Below the pieces are notes generated by a model that ran no database searches, was not told the DNA's origin, and was given only the letters and a program-made list of their open reading frames with translations. From the NCBI RefSeq assembly GCF_004681125.1, contig NZ_SIHO01000002.1, positions 372,001 through 436,000 on the forward strand: a stretch of 64,000 nt of DNA, read 5' to 3'. The stretch comes from Glacieibacterium arshaanense (GTDB taxonomy: Bacteria; Pseudomonadota; Alphaproteobacteria; Sphingomonadales; Sphingomonadaceae). Below, piece by piece: positions 44,180 through 52,468 of this stretch. Both the position numbers and the translations under genes were made by a program. The stretch's first letter is position 1. Each line of letters starts with the position of its first letter.

Positions 44180-44214
44180 ATTGTGATATTTCTATCAGCC
44201 TGATGTTATTGTGA
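44180..44214. promoter_or_regulatory. ATTGTGA direct repeat upstream of the AST operon
   Basis: ATTGTGA at 44180-44186 and again at 44208-44214 (28-bp period) frame an ATCA-GCC-TGAT palindrome in the 77-bp gap between selO and the M20 gene. The AST operon promoter must be here. No sigma-70 core motif stands out, and the binding protein is unknown. Confidence 0.3.
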
Positions 44215-44216
44215 GT

Positions 44217-45602
44217 TTAGGGCTGTGTGTCCATGGCTTCGCCCATGCGGCGGATCGCGGCGACCTTGGCATCGAGCGGTGCCCAGTCGTCGCGTTCGGC
44301 AATCGCCGCCCAGATGCTCTCGATCTCGTCGATCAGCAGGCTACACGGCGCGGCATCGGCCCAGTAAGGGTGCGCCAGATTATCGGCGGCAACGTGGTTT
44401 TCCAGCGCCTCTGCGAGCGCCGCAAAGCCCGGGTAGACGTAAGTGCCCGCGTTGCGCCGCAGCTTGCCGCCGCGCCAGTCGAACCAGAAGCTGTCGAGAC
44501 CAACGCCCGAAGCTTCGAGTGCGGTCATCAGCGCCACCGCCACCGCGCTGTCCGCCGCAGCATTCAATGGCGCGACGCCCAGCCGTTTGAGCAGCGCCGC
44601 GGTCAGCGCCGCATCATAGCGCGCGCCGAAATCCTTGAGCGCCGGGGTCAGCGTTTCAACGTTGGCCAGCAATCGCAACGCACCCGCGAGCTGGAAGACG
44701 TTCCATTGCAACGCCTCCGCTTGCCGCCCGAAACTGTATAGCCCGTGATGGTCGAAATAGGCGGCAGTGAAGTCCGGGTCCCACACCGGCGCAAAGCGGT
44801 AGGGCCCGTAATCGAAGCACTCGCCGGTGATGTTGATATTGTCGGTGTTGAGCACGCCGTGGACGAACCCCGCCGCCATCATGCCGGCGGCTTGGGTCGC
44901 CGCACCGGTCACCGCATGGTCGATCAGCGCCGCGACCTGCGAGTCGGTATCGGCGATGTCGGGCGCGCCGCCAAAATAGTGGCGCAGCACATAGTCGATC
45001 AGCCGCCGCATATCTTCTGGCAAGTCGAGCGCTGCGAGGCGCTGGAACGTCCCGTAGCGGATATGGCTGTGGCTCAGCCGCACCATCACCGCGCTGCGCG
45101 TCGGTGAGGGTTCATCGCTGCGCGCCAGGTCCTCGCCGGTTTCGATCAGCGAGAAGGTCCGCGACGTGTTCAGCCCGAGCGCCTGCAGCATTTCGGTCGC
45201 CAGCATCTCGCGCACGCCGCCCTTGAGCGTCAGCCGGCCATCGCCCGACCGGCTCCACGGTGTCTGCCCCGAACCCTTGGTGCCAAGGTCGAGCAAGCGA
45301 CCGCGCGTGTCTTCGATTTGCGCGAACAGAAACCCGCGGCCGTCGCCGAGTTCGGGGTTGTAGGTGCGGAACTGGTGGCCGTGATAGCGCAGCGCCAGCG
45401 GCTGCGGCAGACTGCCGGGCAACGGCATGAAGCGCCCGAAATGCGTGCACCATTGCGCATCGTCCAGACCCTCCAGCCCGACTTCGGCCGCGGCACGGTC
45501 GTTGCGGAATCGCAGGATGGTTTGCGGGAAATCGGCGGGTGCCACTGCGTCGTAAAAGCCGTCACCCAGTTCGTGGATGGCGACGCGCGATGTCAGATAC
45601 AC
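44217..45602 (-). CDS. selO: SelO family protein adenylyltransferase
   Basis: Pseudokinase-fold enzyme (YdiU/SelO) that transfers AMP to proteins in the redox stress response. 461 aa. Seen: LALRYHGHQFRTYNPELGDGRG near 69-90, DLGTKGSGQTPWSRSGDGRLTLKGGVREML near 105-134 and FVHGVLNTDNINITGECFDYGP near 246-267 with the active-site Asp. No C-terminal Sec/Cys-x-x-Cys is seen. GTG 45602 overlaps the TetR 3' end by 10 bp, so the two genes are co-expressed. Confidence 0.92.
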   Translation of the reverse strand: MYLTSRVAIHELGDGFYDAVAPADFPQTILRFRNDRAAAEVGLEGLDDAQWCTHFGRFMPLPGSLPQPLALRYHGHQFRTYNPELGDGRGFLFAQIEDTRGRLLDLGTKGSGQTPWSRSGDGRLTLKGGVREMLATEMLQALGLNTSRTFSLIETGEDLARSDEPSPTRSAVMVRLSHSHIRYGTFQRLAALDLPEDMRRLIDYVLRHYFGGAPDIADTDSQVAALIDHAVTGAATQAAGMMAAGFVHGVLNTDNINITGECFDYGPYRFAPVWDPDFTAAYFDHHGLYSFGRQAEALQWNVFQLAGALRLLANVETLTPALKDFGARYDAALTAALLKRLGVAPLNAAADSAVAVALMTALEASGVGLDSFWFDWRGGKLRRNAGTYVYPGFAALAEALENHVAADNLAHPYWADAAPCSLLIDEIESIWAAIAERDDWAPLDAKVAAIRRMGEAMDTQP

Positions 45603-46345
45603 GACAGCATGCGGCCGTTGTCGTCATAGCCATAGGCAGCGCGGACAAAGCGGATGGTTTCGTCGATGATAGCCTGGCGCGCGGCTTCATCGGTGGTCGA
45701 CATGACGGCTTCGATGGCGTTGCCGACGACTGCATAGGTCAGTGCCGAAGCGATCGGAATGTTGAGGTTGGCCGGGCCGCCGTGCTTGGCATAGGCGGCT
45801 TCGTGCTGCTTGGTCGTCCAGGCGCAGACGGTGTCGCGCGAGCTGAGGTAAAAGGGTTCGGCTTCGGGGTTGCCGTGGATGCCGGCGGGTTTGCCCATCT
45901 TGGCGCCAGTGTCGCAGCCGGTGTCGGTGTATTTTTCCCACTCGCGGTGCTGGAACATGAATTCAAAGGCGCGGCGCAGGATGATGCCGGGTTCAAGGTC
46001 TTCGAGCGGGTCGCCCTGCCACATGACCTCGATCATCGATTCGCCGTACATGCGGCCAATGTCGGCGAGCAAATTGCGCTTCGAACCGAAATGATAAAAA
46101 ATCGAGCCTTCCGAAACATCGGCCTCGCGCGCGATATCGGCGGTACCGGTGGCGCCGTAGCCCTTGGTGGCAAACAGCATGTTGGCAGCGGCGAGCACGC
46201 GCTGGCGCGTTTCGGCCGGATCATAACGACGCGCGCGGCTATCCGCCTTCGCGGCGTCGACCTTTACAGCATCGACTACGATGGTCGTTGCACGGCGCTT
46301 GGCCGGCGTCTCTAGTGCACGCGTTGCCACAATGATTCTTCTCAC
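45593..46345 (-). CDS. TetR family transcriptional regulator
   Basis: 250 aa. A 38-residue basic leader, then the DNA-binding domain RQRVLAAANMLFATKGYGATGTADIAREADVSEGSIFYHFGSKRNLLADI near 47-96, and an all-helical ligand domain. Start GTG 46345 or GTG 46327; both are preceded by weak sites. Divergent from an alpha/beta hydrolase and an oxidoreductase, with a palindrome in the gap, so it probably regulates itself, selO and those genes. Confidence 0.88.
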   Translation of the reverse strand: MRRIIVATRALETPAKRRATTIVVDAVKVDAAKADSRARRYDPAETRQRVLAAANMLFATKGYGATGTADIAREADVSEGSIFYHFGSKRNLLADIGRMYGESMIEVMWQGDPLEDLEPGIILRRAFEFMFQHREWEKYTDTGCDTGAKMGKPAGIHGNPEAEPFYLSSRDTVCAWTTKQHEAAYAKHGGPANLNIPIASALTYAVVGNAIEAVMSTTDEAARQAIIDETIRFVRAAYGYDDNGRMLSCI

Positions 46346-46368
46346 CTATCCCCAATCGCGGAGCATAT

Positions 46369-46382
46369 ACTCATAACTGAGT
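46369..46382. promoter_or_regulatory. ACTCA-TAAC-TGAGT palindrome, likely TetR operator
   Basis: Perfect 5+4+5 palindrome in the 92-bp gap between divergent TetR and hydrolase genes. It overlaps an AT-rich CATATAC/TCATAA stretch that could be a -10 region. Size and place fit a TetR-family operator. Confidence 0.5.
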
Positions 46383-46437
46383 CATAGTCAAAAGTTTCTG
46401 AACAGGGCCTTGACCGGCCTCCAACCGGACCAAAACC

Positions 46438-47307
46438 ATGCGCGCCGACACTCCTTATACCGATGGCTGGTACTGGTCGCTCGACGGCCTGCGCCTGCAC
46501 TACCGCGACTATGCCGGCGATTCGAAACGGCCCGCCATCCTGTGCCTGCCGGGACTCACGCGCAACGCCCGCGACTTTGACCGGCTGGCCGAACGACTCG
46601 CGCCCGACTGGCGGGTACTTTGCGCCGACCTGCGCGGCCGTGGCGAATCGGCCTATGCCAAGGATTCGCTGACCTATGTGCCGCTGTCCTACCTGCAGGA
46701 CATCGGCCAGCTGCTCGATTCGGCAGGTGTCGACAAGGTCGTCGTCATTGGCACATCGCTCGGCGGGCTGCTGGCGATGCTGCTGCCGAGCACGCAGCCC
46801 GGCCGCATGGCGGCCGCCGTCATTAACGACATCGGCCCGGTGATCGAAGAAAAGGGGCTGGCGCGAGTCCGTGCCAGTGTCGGCCACGGCGGCCCGTGGC
46901 CGACCTGGGTCCATGCCGCGCGCGACCTCGCCGATCGCAACCCCGGCATCTATCCCAAATGGGGCCTCGAGGAGTGGCTGGTGTTCGCGCACCGCGTCGC
47001 CCGCGCCTCGAGCAGCGGCCGCATCGTGCTCGATTATGACGCGCACATCGCCGACCCGATGCGCTTGCCCGGCGGCGATGCCGGCCATGACATGTGGGCG
47101 GCGCTCGATGCGCTCGCCGACATGCCGGTGCTGTCGCTGCGCGGCGCGCTGTCGGACATTTTTAGCGCCGCGACGCAAAAGGCGATGGCGGCGCGGCTGC
47201 CGCGCCTTAAGACCGCGACGATCGCCAACGTCGGCCATGCACCTACGCTCGACGAAACCGCCAGCACCAAGGCCATCGACGCGTTTCTGGCCGAGCTTGC
47301 AGGCTGA
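46438..47307 (+). CDS. Alpha/beta hydrolase
   Basis: 289 aa. LCLPGLTRNARDFD near 36-49 (oxyanion), CADLRGRGESAY near 61-72, nucleophile GTSLGG near 104-109, catalytic His near VGHAPTLDE in 264-272. No signal peptide. Divergent from the TetR gene and 44 bp before the oxidoreductase. Substrate unknown; could be an ester/lactone made or used in that pathway. Confidence 0.88.
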   Translation: MRADTPYTDGWYWSLDGLRLHYRDYAGDSKRPAILCLPGLTRNARDFDRLAERLAPDWRVLCADLRGRGESAYAKDSLTYVPLSYLQDIGQLLDSAGVDKVVVIGTSLGGLLAMLLPSTQPGRMAAAVINDIGPVIEEKGLARVRASVGHGGPWPTWVHAARDLADRNPGIYPKWGLEEWLVFAHRVARASSSGRIVLDYDAHIADPMRLPGGDAGHDMWAALDALADMPVLSLRGALSDIFSAATQKAMAARLPRLKTATIANVGHAPTLDETASTKAIDAFLAELAG

Positions 47308-47351
47308 CCGTTCCACCGCCAAAGTGCGGCAAATTTTCTGGGGAGATGAAC

Positions 47352-48362
47352 ATGACTGACCGCCACGTCTGGAAACTCGCACGCCGCCCCGTCGGTGACA
47401 TCGCCGACGGCGACCTCGTCTACACTACCGAAGCCATGCCCGTACCCGGCCCCGGCCAGTTCGTACTGCGCGTCATCTACCTGTCGCTCGACCCGACCAA
47501 CCGCATCTGGATGAGCGACCAGGAACAATACATGCCGCCCGTCGAAATCGGCGCCGGCATGCGCGGCGGCGTCTGCGGCCGCGTCGCGGCGTCGAACAAG
47601 GACGGCGTCAACGTCGGCGACCTCTACGCCGGGCTCGGCGAATGGGCGGACTATATCCTGACTGACGGCACCGGCCTCGCGCGCCTGCCCGAACTGCCCG
47701 GCATCACCCTGGCTGAAAGCTTCGGCACGCTCGGACTTGTCGGCCCGACCGCCTATTTCGGCCTGCTCGATATCGGCAAGCCGCAGCCCGGCGAAACCAT
47801 CGTCGTGTCGGCCGCTGCCGGCGGCGTCGGGCAAGTCGTCGGCCAGATTGGCAAGATCAAGGGCTGCAAGGTCATCGGCATCGCCGGCGGCAAGGCCAAG
47901 TGCGACTATGTGGTGAACGAACTCGGCTTCGACGCCTGCATCGACTACAAGTCGCAGGACGTCGGCAAGGAACTCGACCGCCTCGCCCCCGAAGGCGTCG
48001 ACATCAATTTCGAACAGGTCGGCGGCAAGATCATGGAAACCGTGCTGGCGCGGATGAAGCTGTTCGGGCGCATCCCGCTGTGCGGCATGATCTCGCAATA
48101 TAACGACATCGATGGCACCGAGCCGCCGGGCATCTGGACGATGATGCTGATGCGCCGCCTGACCGTGCGCGGCTTCATCGTCACCGACTTCATGCCGCGC
48201 TTCGGCGAGGCCGCGATGGAAATGGCAGGCTGGATGATGACCGGCAAGCTGAAGACGCGCCAGGACATCCGCAAGGGCCTCGAACACGCCGCCGAAACCG
48301 TCAAGGACCTCTACAGCGGCGGCAATTTCGGCAAGCTGCTCGTCGAAGTCACGCCGCCGTAA
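47352..48362 (+). CDS. NADP-dependent medium-chain oxidoreductase (zinc-independent)
   Basis: 336 aa, similar to prostaglandin/leukotriene reductases and curcumin-reductase-type enzymes. Seen: LDPTNRIWMSD near 43-53, GPTAYFGLLDIGKPQPGETIVVSAAAGGVGQVVGQIGKIKG near 131-171 with NADP motif AAGGVG, and the DACIDYKSQ segment. No zinc ligands. ATG 47352 chosen since GGGGAG is spaced 7 nt from it; ATG 47346 is too close. Confidence 0.88.
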   Translation: MTDRHVWKLARRPVGDIADGDLVYTTEAMPVPGPGQFVLRVIYLSLDPTNRIWMSDQEQYMPPVEIGAGMRGGVCGRVAASNKDGVNVGDLYAGLGEWADYILTDGTGLARLPELPGITLAESFGTLGLVGPTAYFGLLDIGKPQPGETIVVSAAAGGVGQVVGQIGKIKGCKVIGIAGGKAKCDYVVNELGFDACIDYKSQDVGKELDRLAPEGVDINFEQVGGKIMETVLARMKLFGRIPLCGMISQYNDIDGTEPPGIWTMMLMRRLTVRGFIVTDFMPRFGEAAMEMAGWMMTGKLKTRQDIRKGLEHAAETVKDLYSGGNFGKLLVEVTPP

Positions 48363-48370
48363 GGGACAAC

Positions 48371-48420
48371 AGCGCCTCCGGCGGGCAGGGGCTAGCCGCT
48401 GCCCGCCGGCGGCCCTTTAA
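48371..48420. repeat. GCCTCCGGCGGGCAGG-family palindrome, copy e (diverged)
   Basis: 50-bp short form. The arms AGCGCCTCCGGCGGGCAGGG and CTGCCCGCCGGCGGCCC have lost perfect symmetry by a few substitutions. Unlike other copies it runs into the coding end of the minus-strand HPP-family gene. Confidence 0.85.
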
Positions 48421-49105
48421 CCCGTTCCGCCGCATGATGCTCGGCGAGTTGCAACAGCGCATCAAGGTCGTCGCGGCTGATGTCGAAGCTGTCGTGCATG
48501 TCGGCGAGTGCGGCATCGATATCGGCGCGCGCCAGCACCCGTTCGCCGGCGACCGGCGGCGGCATCGGCATCGCACGGTGCGGATAGTTGCGGCGCGACA
48601 GCCGGTGGAAGGCGATGCCGGTCGCCACCAGCACCACGGCGTTGAGCCCAACGGGGACCAATGCGAAGCTGTAGCCGGCCGCATGGATCGCCGGGCCGCC
48701 GATGACGGCAATCAGCGCGGTGGCACCGCCGGGCGGGTGCAGACAGCGCAGCAGCGACATGCCGGCGATGGCGGCGGCTACCGCCAGCCCGTCGGCGAAC
48801 GCTGACGGGGCGAGGAACTTGGCGACGGTGATGCCGACCAGCGCGGACACCACCTGACCGCCAATGATCGACCAGGGTTGCGCGAGCGGGCTGGCGGGCA
48901 GCGCGAACAGTAGAACGGTGGAGGCCCCCATCGGTGCAATCAGCAACGGCAGCGCCACGTCGCCCAGGTGCAGCGCGCTGCACAGCGCCGAGGTCGCGGC
49001 AATGCCGATCAGCGCACCTAGGCAGGCAATGGCGCGGTCGCGCGCGTTGGCGCCCGCCAGAATCGGCTGGAACATTTGCCACTGCCGGGCTGTGCGCGCC
49101 TTCAT
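48392..49105 (-). CDS. HPP family integral membrane protein
   Basis: 237 aa with four hydrophobic helices in the first 150 residues, PMGASTVLLFALPASPLAQPW near 52-72 and the family's namesake CLHPPGGATALIAVIGGP near 113-130, followed by a soluble tail with a coiled pattern. HPP proteins are linked to nitrite transport in plants and cyanobacteria. ATG 49105 has GAGGA before it. The last residues GPPAGSG and the stop codon come from the adjoining repeat. Confidence 0.85.
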   Translation of the reverse strand: MKARTARQWQMFQPILAGANARDRAIACLGALIGIAATSALCSALHLGDVALPLLIAPMGASTVLLFALPASPLAQPWSIIGGQVVSALVGITVAKFLAPSAFADGLAVAAAIAGMSLLRCLHPPGGATALIAVIGGPAIHAAGYSFALVPVGLNAVVLVATGIAFHRLSRRNYPHRAMPMPPPVAGERVLARADIDAALADMHDSFDISRDDLDALLQLAEHHAAERVKGPPAGSG

Positions 49106-49175
49106 GCCGTCCTCGAAGCTTGCATCGTCACCGGCGTTGTAGCGCGGTGGCGCCACGTGTCGCGCGAAATGCGCG

Positions 49176-49706
49176 TCAGCTTGCCGGCGGCAGGTCCGAA
49201 ATCACCCCGAGCGAGATTTTGCGCGCGCCGTCGGGCCGTGTCTTGAACACCAGTACCCAATTGCCGGTTTCGGTGGTCGGTGCCTTGGTCTTGGCATCGG
49301 TGAAGGTATAGGCATAGGTGGCGCGGTATACCGCCAGATCGCCTGATGCCGCGATGTCGACGCTTTCGTCGCTGACCGCCAGCTTGGCGTTGGGGTCGGA
49401 GACCTGCGCCTTGGTGGCGATCAGGTCGGCTTCGGGGCCGACGACATTGGGCACGCCGTGCATCATGCTGACATATTCGGGCGCGTCATAGCTGACGGCC
49501 TTGGCAGCATCGCGGGCGTTGAATGCCGCGACCAACCCGGCGACATCGGCCTTTACCGACTCGGCGACGGCGGCGGTATCGACTTTTGCGGTATCGGTCG
49601 CTGCTGCCGCGACAGGCGCGCTGGTTTCGGCCGGCTTGTTGCATGCACTCAGGGCCAGCATCAGCGCCATCGCTGCAACTGTGCCGGCCAGTTTCATCGT
49701 CTTCAT
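49176..49706 (-). CDS. Lipoprotein with SnoaL/DUF4440-like domain
   Basis: 176 aa. Signal peptide with lipobox LSAC near 19-22, an Ala-rich linker, then an NTF2-like domain (about 58-176): VKADVAGLVAAFNARDAAKAVSYDAPEYVSMMHG and WVLVFKTRPDGARKISLGV. Small-ligand isomerase or binding fold, no function known. Starts at 49706 or 49697 both keep the lipobox. Confidence 0.8.
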   Translation of the reverse strand: MKTMKLAGTVAAMALMLALSACNKPAETSAPVAAAATDTAKVDTAAVAESVKADVAGLVAAFNARDAAKAVSYDAPEYVSMMHGVPNVVGPEADLIATKAQVSDPNAKLAVSDESVDIAASGDLAVYRATYAYTFTDAKTKAPTTETGNWVLVFKTRPDGARKISLGVISDLPPAS

Positions 49707-49830
49707 CGGTTTGGCCCCCATGGCTGATGCCTGGAGTGTTTGCTCAATTGACGTAAACGTCAAGCGGGCGTGACAAGCGCGTCGCGACATGCTTCAACGC
49801 CATCAAATCATAACCACCGGGGAATCAGCC

Positions 49831-50604
49831 ATGACCTTTCCACTACCCAATGTTTCGAATGATCTGACCGGCCGCGTTGCGCTGGTGACCGGTGCCTCGT
49901 CGGGGCTTGGCCTGCGGTTCGCGCATGTGCTTGCTGCTTGCGGTGCCAAGGTCGCGCTGACCGGCCGTCGTGTCGACCGGCTTGACGCCGCTGTCGCCGA
50001 AATCACTGCCGCCGGCGGCACTGCCGCAGCGTTCGCGCTCGATGTCACCGATGCCGATGCACTCGTCGGCGTCGTCGCCGCGGTCGAAGCCAAGTTCGGG
50101 CTGATCGATATCCTGATCAATAACGCCGGCATCCCCGACGCCCAGCGCGCCCACAAGATGCCGCTCGACCTCATCGACCGCGTCCTCGATACCAACGTCC
50201 GCGCGCCCTACATCCTGTCGTGCGAAGTCGCCAAGCGGCTGATCGCCGCTGAAAAGCCCGGCCGCATGATCAACATCGCCTCGGTCGCGGCGTTCGATTA
50301 TTCGGGCGGCGGCGCGGCGCTCTATTCGATTTCCAAGGCCGCCGTCATCCGCATGACCGAGGCGCTCGCGGTCGAATGGGCGCGCTTCGACATCAACGTC
50401 AACGCCATCGCCCCGGGCGCCTTCTCGACCGAAATGCTCGACGGCATGCTGGCGCGCATCGGCGACATCAGCGAACATTTCCCGCGCAAGCGCATCGGCC
50501 AGCCGGCGCAGATGGACAGCACCTTGCTGTACTTCCTGTCACCGGCCTCGGAGGCCGTGACCGGCACCTATATCAAGATCGACGACGGGCAGGGCCGGCG
50601 CTGA
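49831..50604 (+). CDS. Short-chain dehydrogenase/reductase
   Basis: 257 aa classical SDR. TGASSGLGLRFA near 17-28, NNAG near 93-96, catalytic Ser near SVA in IASVAAFDYSGGGAALYSISKAA with Tyr-x3-Lys near 162-166. ATG 49831 is preceded by GGGGAATC. Substrate unknown; no neighbour gives a pathway. Confidence 0.9.
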   Translation: MTFPLPNVSNDLTGRVALVTGASSGLGLRFAHVLAACGAKVALTGRRVDRLDAAVAEITAAGGTAAAFALDVTDADALVGVVAAVEAKFGLIDILINNAGIPDAQRAHKMPLDLIDRVLDTNVRAPYILSCEVAKRLIAAEKPGRMINIASVAAFDYSGGGAALYSISKAAVIRMTEALAVEWARFDINVNAIAPGAFSTEMLDGMLARIGDISEHFPRKRIGQPAQMDSTLLYFLSPASEAVTGTYIKIDDGQGRR

Positions 50605-50610
50605 GGTAGA

Positions 50611-50742
50611 TAAGGGCCTCCGGCGGGCAGGCCTTGGGCCTGCACCAATTTGTTGGCGGCGCGGACAACAGCCCGCGCTGCAAATGATAGCAACGACCCG
50701 AACTATTGGTGCAGGCCCAAGGCCTGCCCGCCGGAGGCTCTA
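50611..50742. repeat. GCCTCCGGCGGGCAGG-family nested palindrome, copy f
   Basis: Full copy, about 132 bp. Left half TAAGGGCCTCCGGCGGGCAG(G) with GCAGGCC-TTG-GGCCTGC; right half GGTGCAGGCCCAAGGCCTGC followed by CCGCCGGAGGCTCTA. Starts 6 nt after the SDR stop; its right-end CTA gives the TAG stop of the minus-strand DUF3313 gene. Confidence 0.92.
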
Positions 50743-51441
50743 CTTAAGCCGCTGCCCTTGCTTGAGCGTTTCGGGCACCGGCGACGCGTCCTTGAGCGCC
50801 ACCACCCCGCTGGCGGCAGTCCGCGCCCAGCGGCTCGCGAGTGAATTGAACTCGGCGGTGTTCGAGACAGTCGTCGCCTGGCCGCCCGGGCCCTGTGTCT
50901 GGCGCCGGTCGGCGACGCTGGCGAGCAGCGCCTTGGTCTGCGAATCGCGCACTTCCATGATCAGCGTCGCTTCACCCGCGTTGGTGGTGAAGCTGCGCGA
51001 GCGGCCGGCGCTCAGCGTGTCGGGGGCGTTGACGAACAGGTTGACCACGCCGATGCGCACCCGCAGCACGTCGGGGCCGGCGGCGGTCACTACCTTGAAG
51101 CCGGCGCGTTCGAACTCGCGCGCGAAAATGTCGGTGGTGTTGGTTGACACAGTGGCGAGGATGCGCTCGGCATCGGCTTCAGTGACGCGGGTGCGGGCCC
51201 GCGACCCGCTGCCGCTGTTGACGCTGCGCAGCCAGTTGTCGCGGAAAGCCACCTGCGGCTCGTCGAGCATGACCTTGGTATAGGGGCGGAAATCGGCACC
51301 GGGCAGCAGGAACGCCGAATCGAACTGGCGGGCGTTGACCTCGACCAGTCCCGACCAGCTTTCGGGTGAGTTTGCCGCCTGGGCGGTGATGGCGGCGCTG
51401 CCGATCAGCAACGCCGCTGCAATCGTCGGAAACATGCGCAT
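50740..51441 (-). CDS. DUF3313-like exported protein
   Basis: 233 aa. Signal peptide 1-23 (ends AAITAQA). Mature region with FDSAFLLPGADFRPYTKVMLDEPQVAF near 41-67 and an RVRIGVVNLF strand near 127 matches DUF3313 proteins, whose function is unknown. No lipobox Cys. The TAG stop is in the repeat terminus. Confidence 0.8.
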   Translation of the reverse strand: MRMFPTIAAALLIGSAAITAQAANSPESWSGLVEVNARQFDSAFLLPGADFRPYTKVMLDEPQVAFRDNWLRSVNSGSGSRARTRVTEADAERILATVSTNTTDIFAREFERAGFKVVTAAGPDVLRVRIGVVNLFVNAPDTLSAGRSRSFTTNAGEATLIMEVRDSQTKALLASVADRRQTQGPGGQATTVSNTAEFNSLASRWARTAASGVVALKDASPVPETLKQGQRLK

Positions 51442-51498
51442 GGGGTTATCCTCGAGCCAAGTCTGTTGGGCTCAGGAGGCCATGCGCCCGCGGCGATG

Positions 51499-52023
51499 TC
51501 AATTGCCGAGCGGTCGCACCAGCGGCGCCAGATACGTCATGTAATCGAACTTGCCGATGTTGACCCCCTCGCGGCGCAGGATGGCGTAGGCGGTGACGAG
51601 GTGGAAATAGAAGTTCGGCAGCAGCCAGTCATCGACATAGGCGGCGCCGTCGAGCTTGATGCCCATGTTGCCCGGCAGGCTGATGACCTTCTCGCTTTCG
51701 AGCAGCGCATCGGCGCCATCGAACGCCGCCAGCCGCGCGCGCGTCGCGGCGATAAGCGTCGCACCCTCGGCGAGCGTCGCCGGCAGTTCGGTCGGCACCG
51801 CTACGCCGGTCGCCCAGTCGAGGAAGTTGTTCGGCTGGTGGCAGGTAAACAGGATCTGGTTGGCCAGCGGCAGCATGTCATCGGCCAGCTTGCAGCCGAT
51901 CAGCGCGCCGGCGTCCTTGCCCGCGTCCGCCCATTGCGCCTGCGCCTTGTCGAGCAGGCCCTGCAGCGTGGCGAGGCGTGAATCGAAGCGACTGATGATG
52001 GCAGCGATGCGCGGACCGGACAT
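51499..52023 (-). CDS. DUF1993 family protein
   Basis: 174 aa soluble helical protein. ADDMLPLANQILFTCHQPNN near 47-66, VISLPGNMGIKLDGAAYVDDWLLPNFYFHLVTAYAILR near 113-150 follow the DUF1993 (DinB-superfamily-like) pattern. ATG 52023 after TTGGGGAA. Function unknown. Confidence 0.87.
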   Translation of the reverse strand: MSGPRIAAIISRFDSRLATLQGLLDKAQAQWADAGKDAGALIGCKLADDMLPLANQILFTCHQPNNFLDWATGVAVPTELPATLAEGATLIAATRARLAAFDGADALLESEKVISLPGNMGIKLDGAAYVDDWLLPNFYFHLVTAYAILRREGVNIGKFDYMTYLAPLVRPLGN

Positions 52024-52091
52024 GATGAATTCCCCAATTTGGTGTTGCGCGCTTCAACTGGGGGTGGGCGCTTTGCTTGTCAATGCAAGCG

Positions 52092-52187
52092 AAGAGCCTC
52101 CGGCGGGCAGGGGCTTGCCCCTGCACCCATAATTTGGCGCGCTTCAATCGGGTGCAGGGGCTAGCCCCTGCCCGCCGGAGGCCCTTA
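52092..52187. repeat. GCCTCCGGCGGGCAGG-family nested palindrome, copy g
   Basis: Full copy, 96 bp: left arm with GCAGGGGC-TT-GCCCCTGC and CACCC; right GGGTGCAGGGGCTAGCCCCT and CCGCCGGAGGCCCTTA. The right terminal TTA is the TAA stop of the 70-residue membrane protein. The left end lies 69 bp upstream of the DUF1993 start, the only copy with an end in a 5' region. Confidence 0.92.
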
Positions 52188-52397
52188 AACCGTCGGCCCC
52201 GCCGCGCGGCGCTTCTCGATGACCTTGGTCAGTGCATAGCCGCCGATGGCCGCGGCGATCATGCCGACCGGCCCGAGCCGGCGCAGCACCCCCGGCAAGA
52301 CCGCGCCCGCGACCATGCCGACGGGTCCGGCCGCGACGCCGCCGACCTGCTTGGCGATGGCGCCGCCGGCGGCGGCGGTAATGATGCGTCCCAACAT
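52185..52397 (-). CDS. Small glycine-rich membrane protein, 70 aa
   Basis: Alternating Gly/Ala/Val residues with two hydrophobic stretches (about 17-36 and 42-58) and a basic C-terminus. ATG preceded by AAGGAG at 7 nt, a strong site. Unrecognised. The stop is the terminal TAA of the repeat. Confidence 0.68.
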   Translation of the reverse strand: MLGRIITAAAGGAIAKQVGGVAAGPVGMVAGAVLPGVLRRLGPVGMIAAAIGGYALTKVIEKRRAAGPTV

Positions 52398-52468
52398 GAT
52401 GTTACTCCTTGTTAACGCATGTTTGCACCGCGCGGCTGAATGTCAACTGAAGCCGCTGTCGCAGCAGG

